A stretch of 64,000 bases of DNA from JAABVY01 sp964496505 (GCA_964496505.1 CAZBZV010000001.1:135108-199107), one strand, 5' to 3'; positions 50,869-60,296 are shown, numbered from the stretch's first letter. The notes: a model not told the origin generated them from the sequence alone. Made by a program: numbers and translations.

Positions 50869-51060
50869 TTAATCATTTCTGGTGAAAGCAAGATCCCTGC
50901 ATTTCCAGCAGCCCTGTTGTTCAAATCCTTTGCTTACATCGATGCCCTTGTCACATAGCCACATACATCCTTCGTTATCCAGAAAAACCTGCATCGGACG
51001 TGCACCCGGATGATAGATCCCGCCTCCCAGAGTCGGTTTTTTGCTTTCCTGAGTATCCAT
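50869..51060 (-). CDS. Small four-cysteine protein, probable sigma-54 target
   Basis: A 63-residue protein with two Cys pairs (GCMWLCDKG and GCWKCRDL), the layout of a small zinc ribbon or redox protein. The N-terminus (LGGGIYHPGARPMQVFLD) has no signal peptide. AAGGAGG is 7 nt before the ATG. A sigma-54-like promoter, a palindromic enhancer site and a sigma-54 activator gene lie immediately upstream. I do not know the family; the composition suggests a metal- or thiol-binding function. Confidence 0.75.
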   Translation of the reverse strand: MDTQESKKPTLGGGIYHPGARPMQVFLDNEGCMWLCDKGIDVSKGFEQQGCWKCRDLAFTRND

Positions 51061-51103
51061 AATCAAACCTCCTTAGTTTCTTTTTCATTCGGAATGATTA
51101 GTA

Positions 51104-51121
51104 GATCATAAATCATGCCAA
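51104..51121 (-). promoter_or_regulatory. Possible sigma-54 promoter
   Basis: On the minus strand the sequence TTGGCATGATTTATGATC matches the -24/-12 consensus TTGGCACGNNNNTTGCW except for T at the seventh position, A in place of the first T of TTG, and GA in place of the -12 GC. It lies about 43 nt before the four-Cys gene. Plausible because of the enhancer site and activator nearby; the -12 mismatch keeps confidence moderate. Confidence 0.45.
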
Positions 51122-51212
51122 AAATCATACCGCAGTTGGAAATATGGCGTAAGGCTTTGAGATGTTATGAATTAAGGATGTGAAGCCTTTAATTTATGTC
51201 AGAATAATTATA

Positions 51213-51257
51213 TGCGATATCGTGCAATATCGCAAGGAAGAGGCATGGTATCGTGCA
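51213..51257. promoter_or_regulatory. Enhancer-like palindrome with repeated half-site
   Basis: TGCGATAT-N6-ATATCGCA (51213-51234) is a perfect inverted repeat. The string ATCGTGCA occurs inside it (51219-51226) and again at 51250-51257, exactly 31 bp (about three helical turns) apart. It lies about 92-150 bp upstream of the sigma-54-like promoter, the distance expected of an activator-binding enhancer, and just past the activator stop codon. Confidence 0.6.
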
Positions 51258-51280
51258 AACTTACAAGTCGCTATATCTGC

Positions 51281-52645
51281 TTATTGCTCTTTATGGGAGG
51301 GGATTTTCAGGCCGAGTTTTTTGATTTTTCTGTAGAGGGTGGAGGGATTTACACCTATTTCACGGGCGGTGTCTTTGCGCGACCAGTTATTTCTTTTAAG
51401 TGCAGCCAGGATAAAAAGCGACTCCATTTCATCCATAGTACTGGCAATTTCAACAGCCGGGATAGCGTTGCTCTTTTGAAGATAATCGGGCAGAAACTCA
51501 GGCTTTATTATACCGCTTCCGCATAAAACGAAGGCATGTTCGATGATATTTTCAAGCTCCCGGATATTGCCCGGATAATCATGGTTCATAAGTATTTTCA
51601 GTGCCGGAGGGGAGACGCCGCTGATATCTTTTTGATGCAGGCGGTTCAGGTTCTGCACAAAGTGATCTGCGAGAAGAGGAATATCTTCTCGGCGTTCTCG
51701 CAGGGGCGGAAGCGCTATCTTTATCACATTGATACGATAGAAAAAGTCTTTCCTGAATTCACCTTTTTCAATTAGTTCATCAAGCCGCTGATTGGTTGCT
51801 GAGACAATTCTAAAATCTGCCGCAATCGTCCTTGTACCTCCCAGACGCTCGAAGGTCTTTTCCTGAAGTACGCGCAAAAGTTTTATCTGCATGGCCGAGG
51901 ATATATTGCCGATCTCATCCAGAAAAAGCGTTCCGCCTTCTGCAAGTTCAAAGCGTCCCTTCTTATCCTTTTTGGCATCGGTAAAGGCTCCGGCTGCGTA
52001 GCCGAAGAGCTCCGATTCGAGAAGATTATCCGGAAGGGCGCCGCAGTTCAATCCGATAAATGGTCCGTCTTTGCGTGGACTGAGTTCATGTACCGCCCGT
52101 GCAACCAGCTCTTTGCCGGTGCCACTTTCACCCTCGATCAAGACCGAGCTTTCGCTTTCGGCGATGGTGGGGAGGATATTGAATAGCTCCCGCATCTTAT
52201 TATTGCGGCTGAGAATATTTTCGAATGTGTACTTGGCCTCGTATTCTTTGTGCAACTGCCTGACCTGGTTCAGGTCGCGGAAGGTTTCCACCCCGCCTGT
52301 TATGTTTCCTTTGCTATCTTTTAATAGAGCGGTGGAAATGCTAATTGGGATTCGTTCTCCTCTGTGATTATTAATGCAGACCGGACGGTTAATCACGGGA
52401 GTTTCGGTTTTGATAGTCTGCTCCAGCGGGCAGTTGTCTTCGCATGCACTTGTTCTGAAAACCTCACTGCATCTTTTGCCGATGGCCTCTTTGATGGGAT
52501 AGCCGCTTATTCTTTCGGCCGCCATGTTCATGAATGTGATCTTAAAATCAAGATCGACCGCAAAGACGCCGTCGGATATATGGTCGACAACAGTCAGGAG
52601 CTTATTGCAGAGAGTCTCTTTTTTTTCGGTTATATTTTTTCTCAT
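51281..52645 (-). CDS. PAS-domain sigma-54-dependent transcriptional activator
   Basis: A 454-residue enhancer-binding protein: PAS sensor (about 10-125) with a Cys pair region (RTSACEDNCPLEQ), AAA+ domain (about 140-375) and Fis-type HTH at the C-terminus (WSRKDTAREIGVNPSTLYRK). Walker A is GESGTGKE, Walker B GTLFLDEIG. The sigma-54 contact loop reads GAFTDA instead of GAFTGA, a variant I recall from other PAS-type activators. The PAS CxxxxC could sense redox or metal. It likely controls the neighbouring four-Cys gene. The ATG at 52645 is chosen; a longer frame extends 29 codons upstream. Confidence 0.9.
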   Translation of the reverse strand: MRKNITEKKETLCNKLLTVVDHISDGVFAVDLDFKITFMNMAAERISGYPIKEAIGKRCSEVFRTSACEDNCPLEQTIKTETPVINRPVCINNHRGERIPISISTALLKDSKGNITGGVETFRDLNQVRQLHKEYEAKYTFENILSRNNKMRELFNILPTIAESESSVLIEGESGTGKELVARAVHELSPRKDGPFIGLNCGALPDNLLESELFGYAAGAFTDAKKDKKGRFELAEGGTLFLDEIGNISSAMQIKLLRVLQEKTFERLGGTRTIAADFRIVSATNQRLDELIEKGEFRKDFFYRINVIKIALPPLRERREDIPLLADHFVQNLNRLHQKDISGVSPPALKILMNHDYPGNIRELENIIEHAFVLCGSGIIKPEFLPDYLQKSNAIPAVEIASTMDEMESLFILAALKRNNWSRKDTAREIGVNPSTLYRKIKKLGLKIPSHKEQ

Positions 52646-52679
52646 GTCAGAGTAATTCCATTGAGCAACTTCTATAAAT

Positions 52680-52707
52680 AATATAGAAATTTTATTTGTA
52701 TTGTCTA
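52680..52707 (-). promoter_or_regulatory. Sigma-70 type promoter of the activator gene
   Basis: TAGACA (minus strand, 52707-52702), a 16-nt spacer and TATATT (52685-52680), about 35 nt before the start codon. Confidence 0.45.
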
Positions 52708-52755
52708 TTACTGATTTGCCTTGTAGCTTCACCGAAAATCTGCAATAGGGGTATT

Positions 52756-52778
52756 GGCATGATCACAGGGATCATGCC
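52756..52778 (+). repeat. Short intergenic palindrome
   Basis: GGCATGATC and GATCATGCC form a perfect 9-bp stem around a 5-nt loop. There is no U-run. It is part of the palindrome-rich block that runs to about 53982. Confidence 0.6.
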
Positions 52779-52818
52779 CTACAATTATCCAAAAAATATT
52801 ATTCTCGAAAAATATCAT

Positions 52819-52907
52819 GGGTGGCACGCCCAAATTTATTTGGGCGTGATTTTCAGTACGGTGGGTGCCCCATCCCCGAAACGGCTGAAGGCCGGTGAGG
52901 GGTGGGA
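52819..52907 (+). repeat. Composite palindromic repeat (copy A)
   Basis: It contains a GGGTGG-led hairpin, CACGCCCAAA pairing with TTTGGGCGTG (52825-52848), followed by a 45-nt element (52863-52907, GGGTGCCCCATC...GAGGGGTGGGA). The 45-nt element recurs at 53814-53858 with 39 of 45 positions identical by eye. Confidence 0.7.
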
Positions 52908-52995
52908 ATGCCTGTAATTACATAAAACCTCTTGCAAAAACGCTCTATTTTGCTATTTTATCTATGATAATCGCATTTAATATGGTCTTGTATAT

Positions 52996-53103
52996 ATGCA
53001 TAGAGTTATAAATCCTATTGGCCTTATACTGATTGGGGCTATTCTTGGTTTTACATTTTACGGGGTAGTAGGCCTAATAGTTGGAGCTGTTGCTGGATTA
53101 TAA
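52996..53103 (+). CDS. Possible 35-residue glycine-zipper membrane peptide
   Basis: A very small ORF giving mostly hydrophobic residues with regularly spaced Gly (GLILIGAILGF; GVVGLIVGAVAGL), as in glycine-zipper helices. A -10-like TATTTT with TTGCAA upstream could be a promoter. No strong ribosome-binding site is seen. It is too short for certainty. Confidence 0.35.
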   Translation: MHRVINPIGLILIGAILGFTFYGVVGLIVGAVAGL

Positions 53104-53105
53104 AA

Positions 53106-53330
53106 TTGGAATTTGCAAAGGATGAGCCAAATAGTAAATTGATTAAGATTATTAGTCAGGCACTGTTTGAGGCTCAATCGGGAGCGGATATGGGGTTGAC
53201 TAGTGCATCCGTCCTGTACTTTGATATAGCTTGTGGGAAAATACACAAAGGTGCGAGGGCAGGTTCAAGAATATTGGGAGAAATGGAGGCCGCCTGCAAG
53301 AATATAGTTGCATTGTGGGATAGTTTATAA
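53106..53330 (+). CDS. Possible small protein, weakly supported
   Basis: A 74-codon frame with a TTG start 2 nt after the preceding small ORF. The translation has balanced composition (LIKIISQALFEAQSGADMGL; AACKNIVALWDSL) but no recognisable motif and no ribosome-binding site. It could be chance. Confidence 0.3.
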   Translation: MEFAKDEPNSKLIKIISQALFEAQSGADMGLTSASVLYFDIACGKIHKGARAGSRILGEMEAACKNIVALWDSL

Positions 53331-53464
53331 AGAAATTGTCGGATTTCGGTTAGATCAGGATAGGCGAGGTTGCAGTAATCAGGTTCCATGAAATTTGCTA
53401 CTAAGATTATTCTGCGTATGACAGATATAAAAAGATCTATATAACACTTTGGAGAAAAGTCATT

Positions 53465-53755
53465 ATGAAATATAAGCAATTTATTGGAACATTCATCCAG
53501 ACATTAGCTTGTATTTTAACTGCCGCCCTCATAGCAATTGGACTTTGGGCATTTCTCGGGGATCGGTATGACCCCATAACCGGTATGCATTTTGATGGAT
53601 TCGGACGAAAACTCTATTCAAATGCGGGATGCTTCGGCAGAGACCTATCACCGGGATTGATATGGGAGGTAGCCGACACGGGTATAGCAATTGTTGCTTT
53701 CAGTATAATAGTCGGATTGTTTTCGTTAGGAAAGAAATTGAAACGCTCTTCATAA
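53465..53755 (+). CDS. Small two-helix membrane protein
   Basis: A 96-residue protein with two hydrophobic segments (IQTLACILTAALIAIGLWAF, about residues 11-31, and TGIAIVAFSIIVGLFSLG, about 72-89) and a polar loop between. The charged ends suggest both termini are cytoplasmic. GGAGAAAAG lies about 7 nt upstream of the ATG. Family not recognised. Confidence 0.55.
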   Translation: MKYKQFIGTFIQTLACILTAALIAIGLWAFLGDRYDPITGMHFDGFGRKLYSNAGCFGRDLSPGLIWEVADTGIAIVAFSIIVGLFSLGKKLKRSS

Positions 53756-53786
53756 ATTAAAAAATCGATTATCCCATAGCTCCGAT

Positions 53787-53982
53787 ATGGGGCACCTAAA
53801 AATGTAGGCGTTGGGGTGCCCCATCTCCGAATCGGATGAATGCTGATGAGGGGTGGGATTCTTTGACATAAATTATTATCATGTACCGCCGGGATTCCTT
53901 ATCCCGGCGGTTTAGGCGCCAGGTTAGGGAACCTGGCGCGCACATGAGTATATTTTCCGGGCACACGTCCCGTGCGCCCGGC
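53787..53982 (+). repeat. Cluster of palindromic repeats (copy B and three hairpins)
   Basis: It begins with TGGGGCACC mirrored by GGGTGCCCCA, contains the second copy of the 45-nt element (53814-53858), then three stems: CCGCCGGGAT/ATCCCGGCGG (53886-53910), GCGCCAGGTT/AACCTGGCGC (53916-53939) and CCGGGCACAC-GTCCC-GTGCGCCCGG (53957-53981). The last shares its AC-GTCCC-GTGC core with a hairpin at 60135-60160. Confidence 0.7.
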
Positions 53983-54055
53983 ATTACTTTCTAACACCCC
54001 CGCATTTCACAAGAATTGTCTTGCCAAAGAGTGTTGATATTTTTACTTTTCCGCC

Positions 54056-55429
<1,374 letters not shown>

Positions 55430-55443
55430 AAAATGGAGGAAAT

Positions 55444-55824
55444 ATGGATTTTCCAAAAGATTTGAAATATTCCAAGGAACATGAATGGGTAAAGGTTGAC
55501 GGCGATACCGCCACTATCGGAATCACCGATTATGCTCAGGGCGAGCTGGGTGATGTGGTCTTTGTCGAACTTCCCGATAGCGGAGAGGAATTCAAACAGA
55601 TGGACGCCTTCGGAACAATTGAGGCGGTAAAGGCTGTTAGTGAATTGTACACACCGGTTTCCGGTGAGATAGTGGAGATCAACGAAAAGCTCGAGGACGA
55701 GGCCGGTCTGGTCAATCAGGATTGCTACGGCGACGGCTGGATGATTAAGATAAAGCTCTCCAATCCCTCAGAGCTCGATGATCTTATGGATGCTGACAAA
55801 TATAAGGAGCTCGTGGAGTCGTAA
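55444..55824 (+). CDS. gcvH: Glycine cleavage system H protein
   Basis: A 126-residue lipoyl carrier that shuttles the aminomethyl group between P and T proteins. The lipoylated Lys lies in FGTIEAVKAVSELYTPVSGE. The N-terminal KYSKEHEWV is typical. GGAGG is 3-4 nt upstream of the ATG. It starts a run gcvH-gcvPA-(two genes)-gcvPB. Confidence 0.96.
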   Translation: MDFPKDLKYSKEHEWVKVDGDTATIGITDYAQGELGDVVFVELPDSGEEFKQMDAFGTIEAVKAVSELYTPVSGEIVEINEKLEDEAGLVNQDCYGDGWMIKIKLSNPSELDDLMDADKYKELVES

Positions 55825-55826
55825 AA

Positions 55827-57191
55827 ATGAGCTATGTTTCCAACTCTGAATCTGAACGCAATGATATGCTCAAAAAGATCGGGGTTTCCAAATTCGAGGA
55901 TTTGATCGAGGAAATCCCGGAAAGCCTCAGACTAAAAAAGCCGCTCTCATTAGATAAAGGCAAATCCGAATTCGAAGTGATAAATATGCTTCGCAAGCTG
56001 TCCGCAAAGAACAAGGATTCATCGGAGATGATCTGTTTCATGGGCGGCGGAGCTTACGATCATTATATTCCGGCCGGTGTCGATGCGATAATTTCCCGTT
56101 CGGAATTTATGACCGCTTATACGCCATATCAGGCGGAAGTCTCCCAGGGGACATTGCAGAGTATCTATGAATTCCAGTCGCTGGTATGCCGGCTGACCGG
56201 GATGGAGATTTCCAACGCCTCGATGTATGATGGTGCCTCCTCGACAGCCGAGGCGGTGTTGATGGCGGTGACCCAGATCAAAAAGAAGACGGTCTACCTG
56301 GCGCCTGGGCTTCATCCGGCCTATAAGGCTGTGATCGAGGCTTATACTTCAGGAATGAATCTTGATATTCAGACCCTGAAGGAGGATGACGGCTTAATCG
56401 AGATGAGCCAGTTGAATAATATCGATTTTGATGATGCAGCGTGCGTGATTGTGCAGTCGCCGAACTTCTTTGGGCTGATCGAAAATATCAAGAGCATCGG
56501 CTCGTATCTAAGCGATAAGAAGGCAATGTTCATCGTGGCGGCCAATCCGATGGCACTCACTCTTCTCACTCCGCCCGGCGAGGCTCAGGCCGATATTGCG
56601 GTTGGTGAGATGCATGTTTTCGGAAACGGCCTGAACTACGGCGGGCCGTATATCGGGTATTTTGCCGCTCAGAAAAAATATATGCGCAGAATTCCCGGAC
56701 GGCTTTCGGCCAGCACCGAGGATGTTGACGGTGAAAAGGGTTATGTGCTGACCCTGCAAACTCGCGAGCAACATATAAGGCGCGACAAGGCGACCTCGAA
56801 TATCTGTACCAACCAGGCATTATGCGCGCTGGCCTCGACTGTGTATATGTCATTGATGGGCGAGGATGGTATTAAAACCGCCGCCGAGGAATCGGTGCGC
56901 AAGGCGCATTATCTGGCGGAAAAGATTGCTGCTCTGCCGGATGTTTCGCTCGTATATGAGGGCAATTTCTTCAATGAGTTCGTGGTCAGGCTTCCAATGC
57001 CGGCTGATGATTTCATCAATTTAATGGAGAAGGAAAATATCCTGGCGGGAGTTCCGCTTTTCTGGTTCGACTCGGAGAGGACCAACGATCTTTTAATTGC
57101 GGTTACCGAGAAACGTTCCAAAGAAGAGCTTGATGCATTTATCGAGGCTGCCGCTAAGGTTACCAAATCATCCAAAATCGGAGTTAGCTGA
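55827..57191 (+). CDS. gcvPA: Glycine dehydrogenase (decarboxylating) subunit 1
   Basis: A 454-residue N-terminal half of the split P protein. Together with GcvPB it forms the PLP enzyme that decarboxylates glycine. Signatures: MICFMGGGAYDHYIPAGVDA, TAYTPYQAEVSQGTLQSIYE, and RIPGRLSASTEDVDGEKGYV with LQTREQHIRRDKATSNIC. The two-subunit form is usual in Firmicutes, Thermotogae and many deep branches. It starts 2 nt after gcvH. Confidence 0.95.
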   Translation: MSYVSNSESERNDMLKKIGVSKFEDLIEEIPESLRLKKPLSLDKGKSEFEVINMLRKLSAKNKDSSEMICFMGGGAYDHYIPAGVDAIISRSEFMTAYTPYQAEVSQGTLQSIYEFQSLVCRLTGMEISNASMYDGASSTAEAVLMAVTQIKKKTVYLAPGLHPAYKAVIEAYTSGMNLDIQTLKEDDGLIEMSQLNNIDFDDAACVIVQSPNFFGLIENIKSIGSYLSDKKAMFIVAANPMALTLLTPPGEAQADIAVGEMHVFGNGLNYGGPYIGYFAAQKKYMRRIPGRLSASTEDVDGEKGYVLTLQTREQHIRRDKATSNICTNQALCALASTVYMSLMGEDGIKTAAEESVRKAHYLAEKIAALPDVSLVYEGNFFNEFVVRLPMPADDFINLMEKENILAGVPLFWFDSERTNDLLIAVTEKRSKEELDAFIEAAAKVTKSSKIGVS

Positions 57192-57192
57192 T

Positions 57193-57483
57193 ATGCCGGA
57201 AGAACCGGTTGAAAATAATGACAGCAATGAGGAGATGGTCGTTTTGTACAGGTCGTATTCACGGCTGAATACCGATTTCCTGAAGGAAACTCTGGAGTCC
57301 GCTGGCATACCGCATGTTTGTCATATTAAAGGCGGTCTTCTGGGCCGCGGCAATCTTACGGGCGGAGGCTTTTTCAGTTCTGCTTCCACGGAGGATGCTG
57401 TGTTTATGGTACCGAAAGACAGGTATGACGAGGCGGAGCAGATAAGAATCCAGGTTGTCGGGGACAACGAGGAGACTCAATGA
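57193..57483 (+). CDS. Small DUF2007-like protein
   Basis: A 96-residue protein resembling DUF2007 signal-transducing proteins: VVLYRSYSRLNTDFLKETLE, then a Gly-rich loop (GGLLGRGNLTGGG) and MVPKDRYDEAEQIRIQ. The family has a ferredoxin-like fold and unknown function. It starts 1 nt after gcvPA and its stop overlaps the following gene, so it is part of the glycine-cleavage operon. Confidence 0.75.
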   Translation: MPEEPVENNDSNEEMVVLYRSYSRLNTDFLKETLESAGIPHVCHIKGGLLGRGNLTGGGFFSSASTEDAVFMVPKDRYDEAEQIRIQVVGDNEETQ

Positions 57484-58460
57484 AAAAGGCGCTAATAATT
57501 GTTTTTGCAATACTTCTGGCATTCAGCAGTCAGCTTTTTGCGCAGGAGGAGGATACAACGGCGGCTGAGCCGGATACTATTTCATGGTACACCGATTATA
57601 ATGAAGCGTTAAAGACGGCAGCATCCGAGGACCGCTATATGCTGATCGAATTCTACACCGACTGGTGAAGCTGGTGCAGGCGCTTGGATAGCGTGACGTT
57701 TATGGATACTATGATTGCGACAATTTCTAAATCTCTGATTTTTGCCAAAATCAATGCCGATGAGCAAGCCGATATTGCCGGAAGATACGGTGTCTCCGGT
57801 TATCCAACCATGGTGATTACAAAGCCGAACGGTATGGAGGTCGACAGGCTGGTGGGTTATTATCCCCCCATGGAATTTATACCTGCCATGTTCGATTTGA
57901 TGACCAACCGCAATACGCTGGATTATATGCTGGCCAAGGCGGCCGAACATGGCGACAGCCTGGAGCTTCTGTATGATATCGGTGAAAGCTATGCTTATAG
58001 GTCAGAAATGCCCGAGGCGGAGTATTATTATAATTTGGTCATGGAAAAAGATTCCGGCAATTCTGCGGGTATGGCCGATGATGCATGGCTGGCGTTGGCA
58101 GGCTTGAAACGGCGGGATGATAAAAAAGAAGAAGCGATTGAAATGTATCTCCAGACCGCCGAGAAGTTCCCCGGCAGTGATGCCGAAGATGATGCCTTTA
58201 TGTCGGCGGCAGGAATTTACAGGCGGGACGGAGATGTTAAAGAAGCTGTAAAGATGTATGAGGAATTCATCAAGAAGTATCCTGAGAGTGATATGGTTGA
58301 TGATGCACGGGTTTTGATTCCTTATGCTTATCATAAAAATGATCAGGAAGATAAGGCATTGAAATTATACAAAAAATATGTGGAGGATTACCCCGATTCG
58401 CCCAACAGCGAATGGGTACAGAGACAGATAGAATCGATTGAAGAGGAAAAAGAGAAGTAA
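57480..58460 (+). CDS. Exported thioredoxin-fold/TPR protein with in-frame TGA (probable selenoprotein)
   Basis: One reading frame of 326 residues interrupted only by TGA at codon 63 (57666-57668). It has a signal peptide (1-21, cleavage near LFAQ), a thioredoxin domain (about 35-150: MLIEFYTDW-U-SWCRRLD; cis-Pro loop VSGYPTMVI), then TPR repeats (about 165-320). The TGA sits exactly where the first Cys of the CxxC motif belongs, giving U63-S-W-C66, and frame and homology continue on both sides. TGA is a real stop for other genes here. A hairpin CGCT-TGGAT-AGCG begins 12 nt after the TGA and fits bacterial SECIS rules. A nonsense mutation is the alternative. It is embedded between gcvPA and gcvPB. 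Confidence 0.75.
57669..57694 (+). promoter_or_regulatory. Candidate bacterial SECIS element
   Basis: Immediately after the TGA, 16 nt lead to the loop TGGAT (57685-57689), closed by CGCT/AGCG plus a G-U pair. The short loop with G at its second position and the 16-nt distance fit the published bacterial SECIS model. The stem is only 4-5 bp, so support is moderate. Confidence 0.5.
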
Positions 58461-58466
58461 GAGATC

Positions 58467-59915
58467 ATGACTGAACCGACAATTTTTGAGCTCTCCAAGA
58501 AGGGCAGGAAAAGTAGTTATATAAAGACCGAGGATGATATAGCCGGCGATATCGGCAAGATGCTGGGCAAGGAGAATCTGCGCGAGAAGCCGGCCGGTCT
58601 TCCGGAGATGACCGAAAACGAGGTGATCCGTCACTTCACCAGGCTTTCGGCCAAAAATCATCATATCGACATGGGCTTCTATCCGCTGGGATCGTGCACG
58701 ATGAAATACAATCCCAAGGTCAACGAGATGGTGGCACGGTTTCCCGGATTTGCGGGAATTCATCCATTCCAGATGACCAGTACTGTGCAGGGGGCGCTTC
58801 ATCTGATATACGATCTGGGGGATATGTTGAAAGAGATTGCGGGTATGCATGCGGTTTCGCTTCAGCCTGCGGCTGGTGCGCAGGGCGAATTCTGCGGCCT
58901 TCTGATGACTCACAAATATCATCTCAAGAAGGGCAATGAAAAAGAGACGGTGATTATACCCGATTCTGCCCATGGTACCAATCCGGCCTCGGTGACATTC
59001 GCCGGATACAAGCCGGTGCAGATCAATTCCAGCAAGGACGGTATAGTTGCGGCCGATGAGCTGGAGAAACTGATCAATGATAAGACAGCGGCTATTATGC
59101 TGACCAATCCGAATACATTGGGATTATTCGAATCGGATATTGAACGAATTTACAAAATCTGCCGCGAGCATGATACCCTGATGTATATGGATGGTGCGAA
59201 CCTCAATGCGATGCTGGGCATCACCCGCCCCGGCGATATGGGTTTCGACTGCGTACATTTCAACCTTCACAAGACATTCTCGACTCCCCACGGCGGCGGC
59301 GGTCCCGGTGCGGGAGCTGTGGGAGTGAGTGAGAGGCTCGAGCCGTTTCTGCCTAAACCTATTATTGCAAAAAATGATGAAGATAAATATTACCTTAGCT
59401 ATAATCGTCCCGACTCGATTGGACAGATTCACAGCTTTTACGGCAATTTCGCCAACATGGTCAGGGCCTATGCATACATCCTGAGCAACGGTTCAGACGG
59501 TTTACGTGAGGTGGCCGAGGCGGCGATTATCAATGCCAATTACCTTAAAGAAAAACTTAAGTATGTCTATCATCTGCCGTTTGACCGGCCTTGCATGCAT
59601 GAGTTCGTATTAGCCGGTACTAAGCAGAAAAAGAAAGGTGTGAAAACGCTCGAGATAGCCAAGCGTATTCTCGATTTCGGAATTCATGCCCCTACCATAT
59701 ACTTTCCGCTTATAGTCTCGGAAGCTCTCATGATCGAGCCTACCGAGACCGAAAATGTGGAAGCGCTGGATAATTTTGCGGATATTCTGATTCAAATCGA
59801 TAAGGAAATCGATGAGAAGCCGGAATTCGTGAAGGAATCTCCGCATAATACACCGGTGAAACGCCTGGATGAAGTCCTGGCGGCCAAGCGCGGGGATGTG
59901 GCCTCACTTGAATAG
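58467..59915 (+). CDS. gcvPB: Glycine dehydrogenase (decarboxylating) subunit 2
   Basis: A 482-residue C-terminal half of the P protein carrying the PLP Lys (FNLHKTFSTPHGGGGPGAG). Other signatures are MGFYPLGSCTMKYNPKVNEM, QPAAGAQGEFCGLLM, and YMDGANLNAMLGITRPGDMG. It follows the thioredoxin-fold gene by 6 nt. A good terminator ends the operon. gcvT and lpd are not in the window. Confidence 0.96.
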   Translation: MTEPTIFELSKKGRKSSYIKTEDDIAGDIGKMLGKENLREKPAGLPEMTENEVIRHFTRLSAKNHHIDMGFYPLGSCTMKYNPKVNEMVARFPGFAGIHPFQMTSTVQGALHLIYDLGDMLKEIAGMHAVSLQPAAGAQGEFCGLLMTHKYHLKKGNEKETVIIPDSAHGTNPASVTFAGYKPVQINSSKDGIVAADELEKLINDKTAAIMLTNPNTLGLFESDIERIYKICREHDTLMYMDGANLNAMLGITRPGDMGFDCVHFNLHKTFSTPHGGGGPGAGAVGVSERLEPFLPKPIIAKNDEDKYYLSYNRPDSIGQIHSFYGNFANMVRAYAYILSNGSDGLREVAEAAIINANYLKEKLKYVYHLPFDRPCMHEFVLAGTKQKKKGVKTLEIAKRILDFGIHAPTIYFPLIVSEALMIEPTETENVEALDNFADILIQIDKEIDEKPEFVKESPHNTPVKRLDEVLAAKRGDVASLE

Positions 59916-59941
59916 CAGAAGTATATACAGAAAAAGAGTGC

Positions 59942-59974
59942 CGCCGACAAATTTATTTTGTCGGCGTTTTTTTG
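59942..59974 (+). terminator. Intrinsic terminator after gcvPB
   Basis: CGCCGACAA (59942-59950) and TTGTCGGCG (59958-59966) form a perfect 9-bp stem followed by seven T. Confidence 0.9.
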
Positions 59975-60041
59975 ATCCAAATATACGCCACAAAGCAAGT
60001 TTTTGGCGGAGACCATGAAATAAACAAGATTTTTATAGATT

Positions 60042-60219
60042 GGGTGGCCTGCTCAAATTTTGTTTGGGCAGGATATTTTTGTGATGGCAGATCATCGTGC
60101 ACGAGGAGGTACACGATCCACGAGTAAGTTTATGCGCGGAGTACGTCCCCGTGCTCCGCGTCCCGGGTGGCCCCGCTCAGACTTTTATTATATGCGCTGG
60201 CAGGAATCCTTTCCTGCCA
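60042..60219 (+). repeat. Cluster of palindromic repeats (copy C)
   Basis: Three stems: CCTGCTCAAA/TTTGGGCAGG (60048-60072, led by GGGTGG), CGCGGAGTAC-GTCCCC-GTGCTCCGCG (60135-60160), and TGGCAGGAA/TTCCTGCCA (60198-60219). They resemble those at 52819-52848 and 53957-53981. A 62-codon frame across them is an artefact of the repeats. Confidence 0.65.
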
Positions 60220-60233
60220 CATTATTAAGAATG

Positions 60234-60260
60234 AAGGCGCTCAAATGAACGCCTTTTTTT
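60234..60260 (+). terminator. Intrinsic terminator-like hairpin
   Basis: AAGGCG pairs with CGCCTT, followed by T residues (60254-60260). No plus-strand gene ends nearby; it closes the repeat cluster and may insulate the next gene. Confidence 0.6.
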
Positions 60261-60296
60261 GTTTTGGATTTTGCGATATGTTACTAAATTGGCAAT

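Noticed and set aside
57480..57668. Reading the thioredoxin-fold gene as a truncated 62-residue protein plus a separate downstream gene
   Set aside because: The two frames are the same, the break is a single TGA at the catalytic Cys position, and the second part has no ribosome-binding site and would start inside the active-site helix.
60060..60248. A 62-codon plus-strand open frame
   Set aside because: It is made of palindromic repeats (copy C), with Arg/Pro-rich translation and no ribosome-binding site.
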